Below, piece by piece: positions 7,762-14,852 of a DNA stretch of 41,141 nucleotides (position 1 is the stretch's first letter; every line of letters starts with the position of its first letter). The stretch is from the NCBI GenBank assembly GCA_022447205.1, contig JAKVBQ010000027.1:1-41141 (forward strand), in the 5' to 3' direction. The DNA is from Phycisphaerales bacterium. GTDB lineage: Bacteria; Planctomycetota; Phycisphaerae; Phycisphaerales; SM1A02. Below the pieces are notes generated by a model. It saw only the letters and a list, made by a program, of their open reading frames with translations. It ran no database searches and had not been told where the DNA came from. The translations under genes were made by a program, and so were the position numbers.

Positions 7762-8790
7762 ATGAACGTCCTTGTAAGCGGCGGTGCAGGATACATCGGC
7801 TCGCATGCATGCCTGAGCCTCCTGGACGCAGGGCACGAAGTCACCATCGTGGACAACCTCCACATGGGGCACCTCGGTGCGGTCAGGGTCCTGGAAGGTC
7901 TCGGCGGCGACAGGGTCCGGTTCCTGCAGTGCGACATCCTCGACCGGGCGCGCCTGGTCGAGGCGATGAAGGCACACCGCATCGACACGGTGATGCACTT
8001 CGCCGCACTGGCCGAGGTCGGGGAGTCGGTCAGGGATCCCCTGGCCTACTACCGGAACAACACCGCGGGCACGATCTCCCTCATCGAGGCCTGCGAGGCG
8101 TGTGACGTGGAACGGTTCGTCTTCTCCAGCACCTGTGCCACCTACGGTGAACCCGCCCCGGAACGGATCCCGATCAGGGAGGACTGTCCGCAGGCACCGA
8201 TGAATCCGTACGGCCGCTCGAAGCTCATGGTCGAACACGTCCTGCACGACCGGGCACACGCTGCGGCGATGGCCGACCGACCGTTCGCCTATGCCGCCCT
8301 TCGCTACTTCAACGTGGCGGGCGCCGATCCGGAGACGCGACTCGGCGAGGACCACCGACCGGAATCCCACCTGCTGCCGATCTGCCTCCAGGTGGCACTC
8401 GGGCAACGCGACGCGATCACGGTCTTCGGCACCGACTACCCCACGCCGGATGGCACGTGCATTCGTGACTACGTGCACGTGAGCGATCTGGTCCGCGCCC
8501 ACCTGATGGTGATGGACGCGCTCGAACCGGGAGACCAGCGTCACTACAACATCGGCATCGGGCGAGGCTACTCGGTCCATGAGTGCGTCGAGGCCTGCAG
8601 GCGGGTGACGGGACACCCGATCCCGGCGAAGGAAGGTGCGAGGCGTCCGGGTGACCCACCGGAACTGACCGCGGATCCGACCCGCATCAGGGAGGAACTC
8701 GGGTTCAACGCGGAGCACACCGATCTCGACGGGATCATCTCGACCGCCTGGAACTGGTTCCAGGCACACCCGGACGGTTACGAAGACTGA
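7762..8790 (+). CDS. galE: UDP-glucose 4-epimerase
   Basis: A 342-residue short-chain dehydrogenase/reductase-family epimerase that interconverts UDP-glucose and UDP-galactose, feeding glycan and envelope synthesis. The NAD-binding motif GGAGYIGSH is at 7-15, the catalytic Tyr150 and Lys154 lie in YGRSK, and the serine/threonine pair is in SSTCATYG (122-129). The substrate-binding segment RYFNVAGADP and RDYVHVSDL are also present. Length is normal. It diverges from the DUF368 gene over 110 bp and converges with the PagL-like gene, whose stop is only 7 bp away. Confidence 0.95.
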   Translation: MNVLVSGGAGYIGSHACLSLLDAGHEVTIVDNLHMGHLGAVRVLEGLGGDRVRFLQCDILDRARLVEAMKAHRIDTVMHFAALAEVGESVRDPLAYYRNNTAGTISLIEACEACDVERFVFSSTCATYGEPAPERIPIREDCPQAPMNPYGRSKLMVEHVLHDRAHAAAMADRPFAYAALRYFNVAGADPETRLGEDHRPESHLLPICLQVALGQRDAITVFGTDYPTPDGTCIRDYVHVSDLVRAHLMVMDALEPGDQRHYNIGIGRGYSVHECVEACRRVTGHPIPAKEGARRPGDPPELTADPTRIREELGFNAEHTDLDGIISTAWNWFQAHPDGYED

Positions 8791-8797
8791 ACCGGAC

Positions 8798-9463
8798 TCA
8801 GAACGGCATCGTGAAACCGATGTAGCCGTTCAGCATGTCCACACCGGGATTGCTGTCTCCGGTCTGTCCGTTGGAGATGTGAAACCAACGCACGCCCGCA
8901 AGCAACCGAAGCTGATCCCCACAGGCGATGCTGCATCCGATGCCCAGTTGAGGCGTGAAGTTCAGACGGGTCGCTCCACTGGGGACTCGAGAGGAGAAGT
9001 AGGCCAGGCCGCATCCGCCATCAAGATAAAGCGACCAGTCAGTCCTCTTGATTACGTGCCACCGAAGGAGGAGCGCGACCCCCCCGCCAGCCGTCGTGGC
9101 CGTGTCCTCGAGCTCCACGCCGATCCCATCGGCGCGTACACCGAGGGCGAAGCCCTCGACGGGGTACCACTCGACCCCGATGCCGCCGACCGCGGACCAG
9201 CCCTCGTTGAAATTCGTCCCCACCCCGCATTCGAACCACCATGCGGTGGATGACTGTGCCCCGTAGGCCGGGAGGGGTTCGGCCGCCTCGACCGCAGGAG
9301 CATCCTCAGCGTCCTGAGTGGCCTCCTGAGCCCCTGCGAGCACAAGCCCCTGGATCTCGAGGGGGAGGTTCGTACTGCCCATATGAAGCTTCACGGCCGT
9401 TGGGGCAGCGGACGCAGGCAACGCCAGGAAACACCCCAGCAGACAGGTGAGCAGATGAGCCAT
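8798..9463 (-). CDS. PagL-like lipid A 3-O-deacylase / acyloxyacyl hydrolase family, outer membrane barrel
   Basis: A 221-residue exported protein with a signal peptide (cut after about residue 19, PASA) and a terminal Phe typical of outer-membrane beta-barrels. The end, RWFHISNGQTGDSNPGVD, matches the PagL active-site region: His195 and Ser197 stand for the catalytic His-Ser pair, and Asp209 falls where PagL has its catalytic Glu. Strand-like stretches alternate through residues 75-221. Residues 28-70 form an acidic, Ala/Glu-rich linker not needed for the barrel. It would remove an acyl chain from lipid A. A 16-bp palindrome lies 27 bp upstream of the start. Confidence 0.75.
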   Translation of the reverse strand: MAHLLTCLLGCFLALPASAAPTAVKLHMGSTNLPLEIQGLVLAGAQEATQDAEDAPAVEAAEPLPAYGAQSSTAWWFECGVGTNFNEGWSAVGGIGVEWYPVEGFALGVRADGIGVELEDTATTAGGGVALLLRWHVIKRTDWSLYLDGGCGLAYFSSRVPSGATRLNFTPQLGIGCSIACGDQLRLLAGVRWFHISNGQTGDSNPGVDMLNGYIGFTMPF

Positions 9464-9489
9464 GACAGGAAGGACCTTTCGTGAAACCG

Positions 9490-9505
9490 ACCTGCACGTG
9501 CAGGT
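9490..9505. promoter_or_regulatory. 16-bp perfect palindrome, candidate operator
   Basis: ACCTGCACGTGCAGGT is its own reverse complement over all 16 bases. It is centred about 34 bp upstream of the start codon of the PagL-like gene, where a repressor or activator dimer could act. An overlapping 8-bp palindrome GGTGCACC follows at 9503-9510. Confidence 0.45.
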
Positions 9506-9745
9506 GCACCGGGCACCCTACGGCCCCAAAGGCAGCCTGCAAGCCCAGAACCACCCCAACGCGCGCCTATCAGGCCCGATTTGGACCATGTTCGGCACAC
9601 GTACACAACATTTAGCCTCAATTCGAAGCAGAACAGTGCATGTTCGGCGCATTTCTCGGGCAGAAAACCACCCAGATCCGCTTGCACGGGCCAGAAGCCC
9701 CTTCAAACCACCCGAATGAGGGGTGATTCGGCACCCGACAGGGAC
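9506..9745. other. Gene-free stretch with short repeats and lower GC
   Basis: No coding region on either strand looks real here. AACCACCC occurs three times (9549-9556, 9666-9673, 9706-9713) and ATGTTCGGC twice (9588-9596, 9640-9648). CCGAAT and ATTCGG form a short inverted repeat near 9712-9731. Base composition is visibly richer in A and T than the neighbouring genes. It may be a degraded element or regulatory DNA. Confidence 0.4.
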
Positions 9746-9789
9746 AAAAAAACCGCCGCCCGAGTGCTCCGACAGACCCGGGCGAGCGG
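9746..9789 (-). terminator. Intrinsic terminator (minus strand)
   Basis: Read on the minus strand, CCGCTCGCCCG (9789-9779) pairs with CGGGCGGCGG (9762-9753), ten base pairs with one bulged T and a 16-base loop. Seven T residues (9752-9746) follow directly. This is a textbook terminator. The nearest minus-strand gene upstream, moaA, ends more than 600 bp away behind an opposite-strand gene, so it probably serves a small RNA. Confidence 0.8.
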
Positions 9790-9831
9790 TGAAGTGGGCA
9801 CCAGGCCCACGAAGAAGATCGTTGATCCGAC
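9746..9831 (-). ncRNA. Candidate small RNA, about 86 nt, with its own promoter and terminator
   Basis: No protein gene on the minus strand leads into the strong terminator at 9746-9789. Just upstream, a sigma70-like promoter can be read: TTGACC (9865-9860, 5 of 6) and GATACG (9843-9838, 3 of 6) separated by 16 bp, placing the start near 9831. The predicted transcript contains a perfect 6-bp hairpin GTGGGC/GCCCAC (9810-9794) followed by the terminator stem. I recognise no known RNA family. It overlaps no protein gene, but its promoter lies in the upstream region of the divergent Nudix gene. Confidence 0.45.
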
Positions 9832-9837
9832 GGAGAG

Positions 9838-9865
9838 CGTATCCTGAGTCCCAAGGAGTGGTCAA
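9838..9865 (-). promoter_or_regulatory. Sigma70-like promoter for the candidate small RNA
   Basis: TTGACC at 9865-9860 and GATACG at 9843-9838, spacer 16 bp. The -35 element is strong and the -10 is modest. Confidence 0.4.
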
Positions 9866-9887
9866 TGGCCATTTGGGCCGTTCCTTG

Positions 9888-10424
9888 ATGAAACTCCCAA
9901 GTCATTACAAGACAAGGACTTCGGTTTTGTTTTCTCGCGACATTTCTCCCCAGCCTCCCCCACCTCCTCCTGAAGCGATCAAGGTCGCGGTCGCACTGAT
10001 TTTCCAACGCATCGAGGGTGATCGTTTCCGTTTCCTCGCCACGTTGCGCGCACACGATGTGCCGCGCGGCAACCTCTGGGAGTTTCCAGGTGGCAAGGCC
10101 GATCAAGGCGAGACGATGTTGCAGGCTGCACGACGTGAAGTGCAAGAGGAACTCGACATCGAACTGATGCACGTGCACGGTTCGCCGTTCTGCATCGTCG
10201 GTGACGATGACCCGAGCCAATCACGCGAGCAGGTCATCGAGCTGCATGCCTTCGCCTTCGATGCCACGTCATTGGAACTCGAACCGACCGCTCTTGCAGC
10301 ACGCGAGGTGCGGTGGGTCGAAGGACATGCCTTCCATGACTTCGACTGGCCGAACGCGAACACGGCGATCTTCGACGCCTTCGCGGCGTGGTTCCAGGCG
10401 ACGACCGATCAGCCCCCGAGCTGA
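9888..10424 (+). CDS. Nudix hydrolase, MutT-like
   Basis: A 178-residue protein with a complete Nudix box, G69 x5 E75 x7 R83-E-V-Q-E-E-L-D-I91 (the usual Gly near the end is Asp). Nudix enzymes cleave nucleoside diphosphates linked to another group, with Mg2+ held by the RExxEE glutamates. NLWEFPGGK just before the box is typical of MutT and dCTP/8-oxo-dGTP pyrophosphatases, so nucleotide-pool cleaning is the likely role, although substrate cannot be fixed. A proline run (PQPPPPPP, 21-28) precedes the domain. The ATG at 9888 lacks a Shine-Dalgarno, and codons use more T and A at the third position than neighbours, hinting at later acquisition. It overlaps moaA tail to tail by 16 bp. Confidence 0.88.
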   Translation: MKLPSHYKTRTSVLFSRDISPQPPPPPPEAIKVAVALIFQRIEGDRFRFLATLRAHDVPRGNLWEFPGGKADQGETMLQAARREVQEELDIELMHVHGSPFCIVGDDDPSQSREQVIELHAFAFDATSLELEPTALAAREVRWVEGHAFHDFDWPNANTAIFDAFAAWFQATTDQPPS

Positions 10425-11503
10425 CTCATCTGCCGATCACCCGTGGCGCCGTGCGTGACCGGCTTCATACCGATGCACGATTCGAAGGCACGTGCGATCG
10501 CGCCTTCATCGGGAACCGGACGAAGGCGACTTCGCAGGTCGACCTCCCCACCGTCGAAGAGACAGGCCCGCAATTCCCCGGTCGCGGTGAGCCGGAGTCG
10601 GTTGCACTGTTCGCAGAAGGGGCGACTCATCGCACTGATGAAACCGACTCGTCCAGCGCCGCGCGGCAACTTGAAGACGTCGGCGGGGCCGACTCCCGGC
10701 TCGTTCGTGCGCCGGACCGGTTCGAGAGGGCCATGGCGTTCCTCGATTCGTCGCTTCACGAGCTCGTTCTCGAGGTGCTCCCCCCCGACATCGAAAGTCG
10801 ATCCGGAACAGCTCAGGCGACTCGATCCGAGCGGCATGAACTCGATGTAGCGGATCGTCCAGGGACGTCCGTGCGCGAGCTCCGCGAAGTCCAGGATCTC
10901 GTCGTCGTTGACACCGGGGATCACCACCATGTTGATCTTGATGCGATCGAACCCCGCATCGCCCGCGGCCTCGAGTCCCTCGTGAACGAGATCGAGGCGT
11001 CCGCCTCCGGTGATGTCCCGGTATCGGTCGGGTCGGAGGCTGTCGATCGAGAACGTGAGACGATCGAGCCCCGCATCACGCAACGGAGCGGCAAGGCGCT
11101 TCATCTGGAGGCCGTTCGTCGTCATCGAGACGTCCTCGAAACCGATCGAACCGATCAAACCGAGGATCTCGAGGAGATCCCGTCGAACGGTCGGCTCCCC
11201 GCCGGTGATCTTGACATGGGTCACGCCCAGTCGATGCGCGACCCTGGCGGCGGACTCGATCTCACCGGGCGTCAGCAGTCGATCGACCGGAGCGAACGTC
11301 ATCCCTTCCTCCGGCATGCAGTACATGCATCGGAGATTGCACCGATCGGTGACGGAGATGCGCAGCATCCGAAGCGCGTCGAGGCTCCGCGGCCCCTGGG
11401 CATGCAGGGGACGAGCGGACTCGAATCCTTCGAGGATCGGAAGGGTCAGGATCGTGTCGAGGGCGGCCATGCGAAGCGCATCAGGAACCCGGCTGGATTC
11501 CAT
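10409..11503 (-). CDS. moaA: GTP 3',8-cyclase, molybdenum cofactor synthesis (radical SAM)
   Basis: A 364-residue radical SAM enzyme that starts molybdopterin synthesis by cyclising GTP. The SAM-cluster cysteines C55, C59, C62 are in CNLRCMYC; the second [4Fe-4S] cluster uses C297, C300 and C314 (CEQC...C). The protein ends in GG (MSQLGG), the conserved MoaA tail needed for activity. The N-terminus is about 30-40 residues longer than usual. ATG 11501-11503 was chosen; a GTG codon sits directly before it, and ATG 11468-11470 is an alternative that would avoid overlap with the upstream PEGA gene. No other moa genes are in the window. Confidence 0.93.
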   Translation of the reverse strand: MESSRVPDALRMAALDTILTLPILEGFESARPLHAQGPRSLDALRMLRISVTDRCNLRCMYCMPEEGMTFAPVDRLLTPGEIESAARVAHRLGVTHVKITGGEPTVRRDLLEILGLIGSIGFEDVSMTTNGLQMKRLAAPLRDAGLDRLTFSIDSLRPDRYRDITGGGRLDLVHEGLEAAGDAGFDRIKINMVVIPGVNDDEILDFAELAHGRPWTIRYIEFMPLGSSRLSCSGSTFDVGGEHLENELVKRRIEERHGPLEPVRRTNEPGVGPADVFKLPRGAGRVGFISAMSRPFCEQCNRLRLTATGELRACLFDGGEVDLRSRLRPVPDEGAIARAFESCIGMKPVTHGATGDRQMSQLGG

Positions 11504-12071
11504 CACTCCGGGGATAGAGTTCCGGCGGTCGGACCGGTGCCTCGCCGGGCGCGGTGTCCGGAGGCAGCGAGGGTCGACCGAACGGCACAGGCGGACCGAT
11601 CAGCCCCTGGTCCTCGATCGGAACGTCGGTTCCGGCCGCATCAGGAACCGTGCCGTCCGGAGCCTGCTTCCAGTCGGAGAGCATGCCCTGCATGACGAGC
11701 GCACGATCATGGATCGCACCGGGATCGTGTTCCGCTACGAGCAGGTCGAAATGCCATTGCACGGTCCGATCGATCTCGAAGGGCAGGATCTCGGCGACGA
11801 AATCGGGTCCCGGCAGATCCCAGATCGGGGGATCGGTCGAGGCGGACGTCACCAGCGGCTGGTAGCCGTCGTGCTGAAGGCGGATGTCGTACTGCCCCTC
11901 GTAGGTGAATTCGAAGGAGACCGGGGTCCTCCCCATCTCCCTGGCATTCACCCAGACCAGGGCCTCGGTCGGCGTCGAGGTGATCTCGATGGTCCTGCGA
12001 ACGCACCCCGTCGCGAGAGGAAGCCCGCCGAGCAGGAGCAGTCCGCAGGTGATCGTGCGACGTTCAATCAT
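11481..12071 (-). CDS. PEGA-domain lipoprotein
   Basis: A 196-residue protein with a lipoprotein signal peptide: basic head, hydrophobic LLLLGGLPLA and lipobox LATGC with the lipidated Cys at 23. Residues about 27-75 form a PEGA-type beta-sandwich domain (TPTEALVWVNAREMGRTPVS, then YDIRLQHDGYQPL), a fold found in cell-surface proteins of planctomycetes and others. The last 70 residues are Pro/Gly/Asp-rich and probably unstructured. Its ATG at 12069-12071 overlaps the lptB stop by 8 bp, and its own end overlaps the start of moaA by 23 bp, so the three are translationally linked. A role next to LptB in the outer envelope is possible but unproven. Confidence 0.8.
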   Translation of the reverse strand: MIERRTITCGLLLLGGLPLATGCVRRTIEITSTPTEALVWVNAREMGRTPVSFEFTYEGQYDIRLQHDGYQPLVTSASTDPPIWDLPGPDFVAEILPFEIDRTVQWHFDLLVAEHDPGAIHDRALVMQGMLSDWKQAPDGTVPDAAGTDVPIEDQGLIGPPVPFGRPSLPPDTAPGEAPVRPPELYPRSDGIQPGS

Positions 12072-12801
12072 CGAATTCGTCTCCTCGGAACGTGGAGGCG
12101 AGATAGGCATCACGCACTTCCTGATCGTTGATGATATCGCGTGGACTGCCATCCTTGAGGTTTTGACCGCGGTGGATGATGTAGGCGTGATCACAGATGC
12201 GCAGGGTCTGCTGGACGTTGTGATCCGTGATCAGCAGCGCGATGCCGCCGGCGGCGAGCCGGCGGACCTCTGCCTGCAGTTCCTCGACGGTGTGCGGATC
12301 GACCGCCGCGAAGGGTTCGTCGAGCAGGACCAGCTGGGGCTGCATGATGAGCGACCGTGCGATCTCGAGTCGACGCCGCTCACCGCCGGAACAGGTCCGT
12401 GCCTGTTCATCCGCCTTGTGGGTGAGCCCGAACTGTTCCATCAGTTCACCGGCACGTCGCTTGCGATCGGCACGGGAGAGCGAGGTCAGTTCGAGGATGG
12501 CATGCAGGTTCTGCGCGACGGTCAGGCGCTGGAAGACGCTCGGCTCCTGGCTGAGGTAGCCCATGCCGGCACGAGCGTGCTTGTACATGGGCATCCCGGT
12601 CACGTCGGCACCGTCGAAGGTGACCTGCCCGGCCTCGGGCGTGATCATCCCCATCGTCATGCGAAAGGACGTGGTCTTGCCGGCACCGTTGCGGCCGAGG
12701 AGACCGACGATCTGACCCGGTTCGACCTTGAAACCGATGTCATCGACGACCCGGCGACCGCCATAGCTCTTCACGAGTCCATTCGCCTCTAGTAACGGCA
12801 T
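12064..12801 (-). CDS. lptB: LPS export ABC transporter ATP-binding protein
   Basis: A 245-residue ATPase that drives extraction of lipopolysaccharide from the inner membrane with LptFG. Walker A GRNGAGKTT is at 36-44, the signature TCSGGERRR around 136-144, Walker B LVLLDEP at 157-163 with Glu162, and the switch His194 in ITDHNV. The Q-loop segment YLSQEPSVFQRLTV and DEPFAAVDP are specific to LptB rather than generic branched-chain amino acid ATPases. lptA, lptC, lptF and lptG are not in the window. Its presence argues for an LPS-bearing outer membrane, in line with the PagL-like gene nearby. Confidence 0.93.
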   Translation of the reverse strand: MPLLEANGLVKSYGGRRVVDDIGFKVEPGQIVGLLGRNGAGKTTSFRMTMGMITPEAGQVTFDGADVTGMPMYKHARAGMGYLSQEPSVFQRLTVAQNLHAILELTSLSRADRKRRAGELMEQFGLTHKADEQARTCSGGERRRLEIARSLIMQPQLVLLDEPFAAVDPHTVEELQAEVRRLAAGGIALLITDHNVQQTLRICDHAYIIHRGQNLKDGSPRDIINDQEVRDAYLASTFRGDEFDD

Positions 12802-12860
12802 GGGGAGCAGTCTAGCCGATGCGGGAGCCGACCGGATGCCGGCCCCTCGACAACCTTCCC

Positions 12861-14123
12861 CTACACGCCCTGTCCCTCGGGCACGGCCTGGATCTCATCG
12901 ATCTCGAGTCGGCGGATACCGACCGAGTCGACCCGGGTCTCGCTGGCCTCGAGGACGCGGAACCGATGACCGTAGGCGTCGAAATGCTCGTTGGCGTCCG
13001 GCACCCGCCCGAAATGCTCGAGCACGAGCCCCGCAACGGTCTCCGGCTCGATGTCCTCGGGGAGGACGATCTCCATGTGATCCTCGAGATCGTGGACGGG
13101 AAAACGACCATCCGCCTTCCAGTCGGCCTCGCCGATCAGGGTGCAGGTGGGCTCCTCCTCGTCATCCGGCTCGTGCTCGTCGTGGATCTCCCCGACGATC
13201 TCCTCGAGCACGTCCTCGATGGTGATGAGTCCATGGGTGCCACCGTACTCGTCGATGACGATCGCCATGTGGATCTCGGCGGTCTGGAAGTCACGCAGCA
13301 GGTCACCGACCTGCTTGGTCTCCGGAATGCGGATCGGATCACGCAGCACCGAGCCCAGCCTGAAGTCCGGTGCCTCCTCGCCGAGGTAGCGGATGAGGTC
13401 CTTCACGTAGAGGATCCCCTCGATCTCGTCGAGACTGTCCCGATAGACGGGAATCCTCGAGTGCCCGGCATCCTCGATGAAGGCTCGGATCGCGGCAAGG
13501 TCGTCGGTGTACTCGATGCCCTCGATCTCGGTCCGTGGCGTCATGACCGAACTGACGTCGGTGTCCGCGAACTCGACGACGTTCTCGAGCATCTCCGCCG
13601 CGACGTCATCCAGTCCGCCCTGACGCTGGGTCTCCTCGATCGAACGCAGGAGTTCCTCCTCGGCATCACGCTCCCGGAGGTTCGCACCACTCAGGCGCCG
13701 GACGATCTCGTCGACCACCCGGTGCACGAGGTGGAAGGGCTTGCTGGGAATGATCGCGAGCCGAAGCGGCCCGCTGAACAGGCTGATCAGTCCCAGCCCC
13801 GTGTAGCGGGCGATCGCGACGGCGATGATGTCCCTCGAGATCCAGATCAACGCCACCGCGGTGCAGAGCCCCGCGATCACACCCAGTTCGAACACCAGGA
13901 GGGCGACCAGGACGAATTCGCAGAGCAGCCGTTCCACCGCCATCCAGGAGGCGAGTTCGTCCTGCCGACCGATCAGCCAGCGGGATCGCTCGAGGCGCCC
14001 CTTCTTCGCGAAGTGGCGTTCGAGGACGCCATCCGGACTCGTCAGGAGTGCGACATGCAGCGCGGAGGCGAGCACGACGAGCACGAAGCACAGGATCACC
14101 AACAGGACCATCCACCAGATCAC
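12861..14123 (-). CDS. CNNM/CorC-HlyC-type membrane protein with CBS pair
   Basis: A 420-residue protein of the family long annotated as hemolysin C, now linked to Mg2+/Co2+ transport. A four-segment DUF21-type membrane region spans about 1-140. Two CBS domains follow (about 190-310; VMTPRTEIEGI starts the first, VIDEYGGTHGLITIEDVLEE ends the second). A C-terminal CorC_HlyC domain spans about 330-415 and begins WKADGRFPVHDLEDHM. The start is GTG 14121-14123, supported by a GTGA overlap with the ybeY stop, which implies translational coupling; ybeY and this family are frequent neighbours in bacteria. Confidence 0.88.
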   Translation of the reverse strand: MIWWMVLLVILCFVLVVLASALHVALLTSPDGVLERHFAKKGRLERSRWLIGRQDELASWMAVERLLCEFVLVALLVFELGVIAGLCTAVALIWISRDIIAVAIARYTGLGLISLFSGPLRLAIIPSKPFHLVHRVVDEIVRRLSGANLRERDAEEELLRSIEETQRQGGLDDVAAEMLENVVEFADTDVSSVMTPRTEIEGIEYTDDLAAIRAFIEDAGHSRIPVYRDSLDEIEGILYVKDLIRYLGEEAPDFRLGSVLRDPIRIPETKQVGDLLRDFQTAEIHMAIVIDEYGGTHGLITIEDVLEEIVGEIHDEHEPDDEEEPTCTLIGEADWKADGRFPVHDLEDHMEIVLPEDIEPETVAGLVLEHFGRVPDANEHFDAYGHRFRVLEASETRVDSVGIRRLEIDEIQAVPEGQGV

Positions 14124-14707
14124 GAATCACCCTCCCTTGCGGGGCCTGAACGAGGGGCGAAGATCGCCCCGAGGCCGACCGACTCCAGGAGCCGGTCCTC
14201 CTCCGCGTGCATGGCACGGAAGGATTCCTCGTCATGGTCGTCGAAACCTGCAACGTGCAACAGGCCGTGCAGGGCATAGAGAATCAGTTCGCGAACGCGC
14301 TCATGGCCGAGACCGAGAGCACGACGTTCCGCTTCATCGAGACAGCATGCGACATCGACGTCGATCGGTTCCCCGGGTTCGGACATCGGGAAGGTCAGGA
14401 CGTCGGTGGTCGAGGGGTCGTCATGCCAGCGCTGATGCAGAAGGCACATGCGTGCATCATCCACGACCTCGACGGTCAATCGGACACAACGCCCCTCGAG
14501 TCGCTCGATCAGTCGTTCCAGTCCATCACGAAGCAGCTCGAGCTCATCGCCTTCGAGTCGCCTTGTCCGATCAATGATCTCGAGCACGCGATCCCCGCCT
14601 GAGCACGCCGGCTCGGGCGGCTGGGGAGGCTCTGAGGGCTCGGAAGGGTCGCTTCCGGCAGTGTCGCCTTCGGATGTCTGGTCGGTGGTGTTCATGAGAA
14701 CGGGCAT
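14120..14707 (-). CDS. ybeY: Endoribonuclease YbeY (rRNA maturation)
   Basis: A 195-residue protein, about 40 longer than usual because of an acidic Pro/Glu-rich N-terminal tail (residues 1-38). YbeY is a zinc RNase that helps 16S rRNA 3'-end maturation and ribosome quality control. The metal motif reads HGLLHVAGFDDHDEE: His147 and His151 fit, but the third ligand His158 is one position later than in the usual HxxxHxxxxxH pattern because of an extra Asp. The conserved TDVLTFP segment (101-107) is present. ATG 14705-14707 has GGAG at good spacing; Met5 is an alternative. Confidence 0.88.
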   Translation of the reverse strand: MPVLMNTTDQTSEGDTAGSDPSEPSEPPQPPEPACSGGDRVLEIIDRTRRLEGDELELLRDGLERLIERLEGRCVRLTVEVVDDARMCLLHQRWHDDPSTTDVLTFPMSEPGEPIDVDVACCLDEAERRALGLGHERVRELILYALHGLLHVAGFDDHDEESFRAMHAEEDRLLESVGLGAIFAPRSGPAREGDS

Positions 14708-14852
14708 GTCGGCTCCGGGTACAGCATAGATCCCAGACCCCGGGGAACCAAATCCCGGACCTGACGACGAGGAGAATCCCCCACACGGGCGTTCAGAACC
14801 CGATCCGGACAGCTTCCCTCAATGGATTCTCGGATCCAGTCGGAGCAGCGCA

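Noticed and set aside
9506-9745. CRISPR array or insertion sequence
   Set aside because: The repeats are only 8-9 bp and irregularly spaced, with no spacers, terminal repeats, target duplications or transposase remnants.
9618-10220. Minus-strand open frame of 200 codons across the gene-free stretch and the Nudix gene
   Set aside because: It is antisense to a clear Nudix domain, runs through the strong terminator hairpin and shows no motif.
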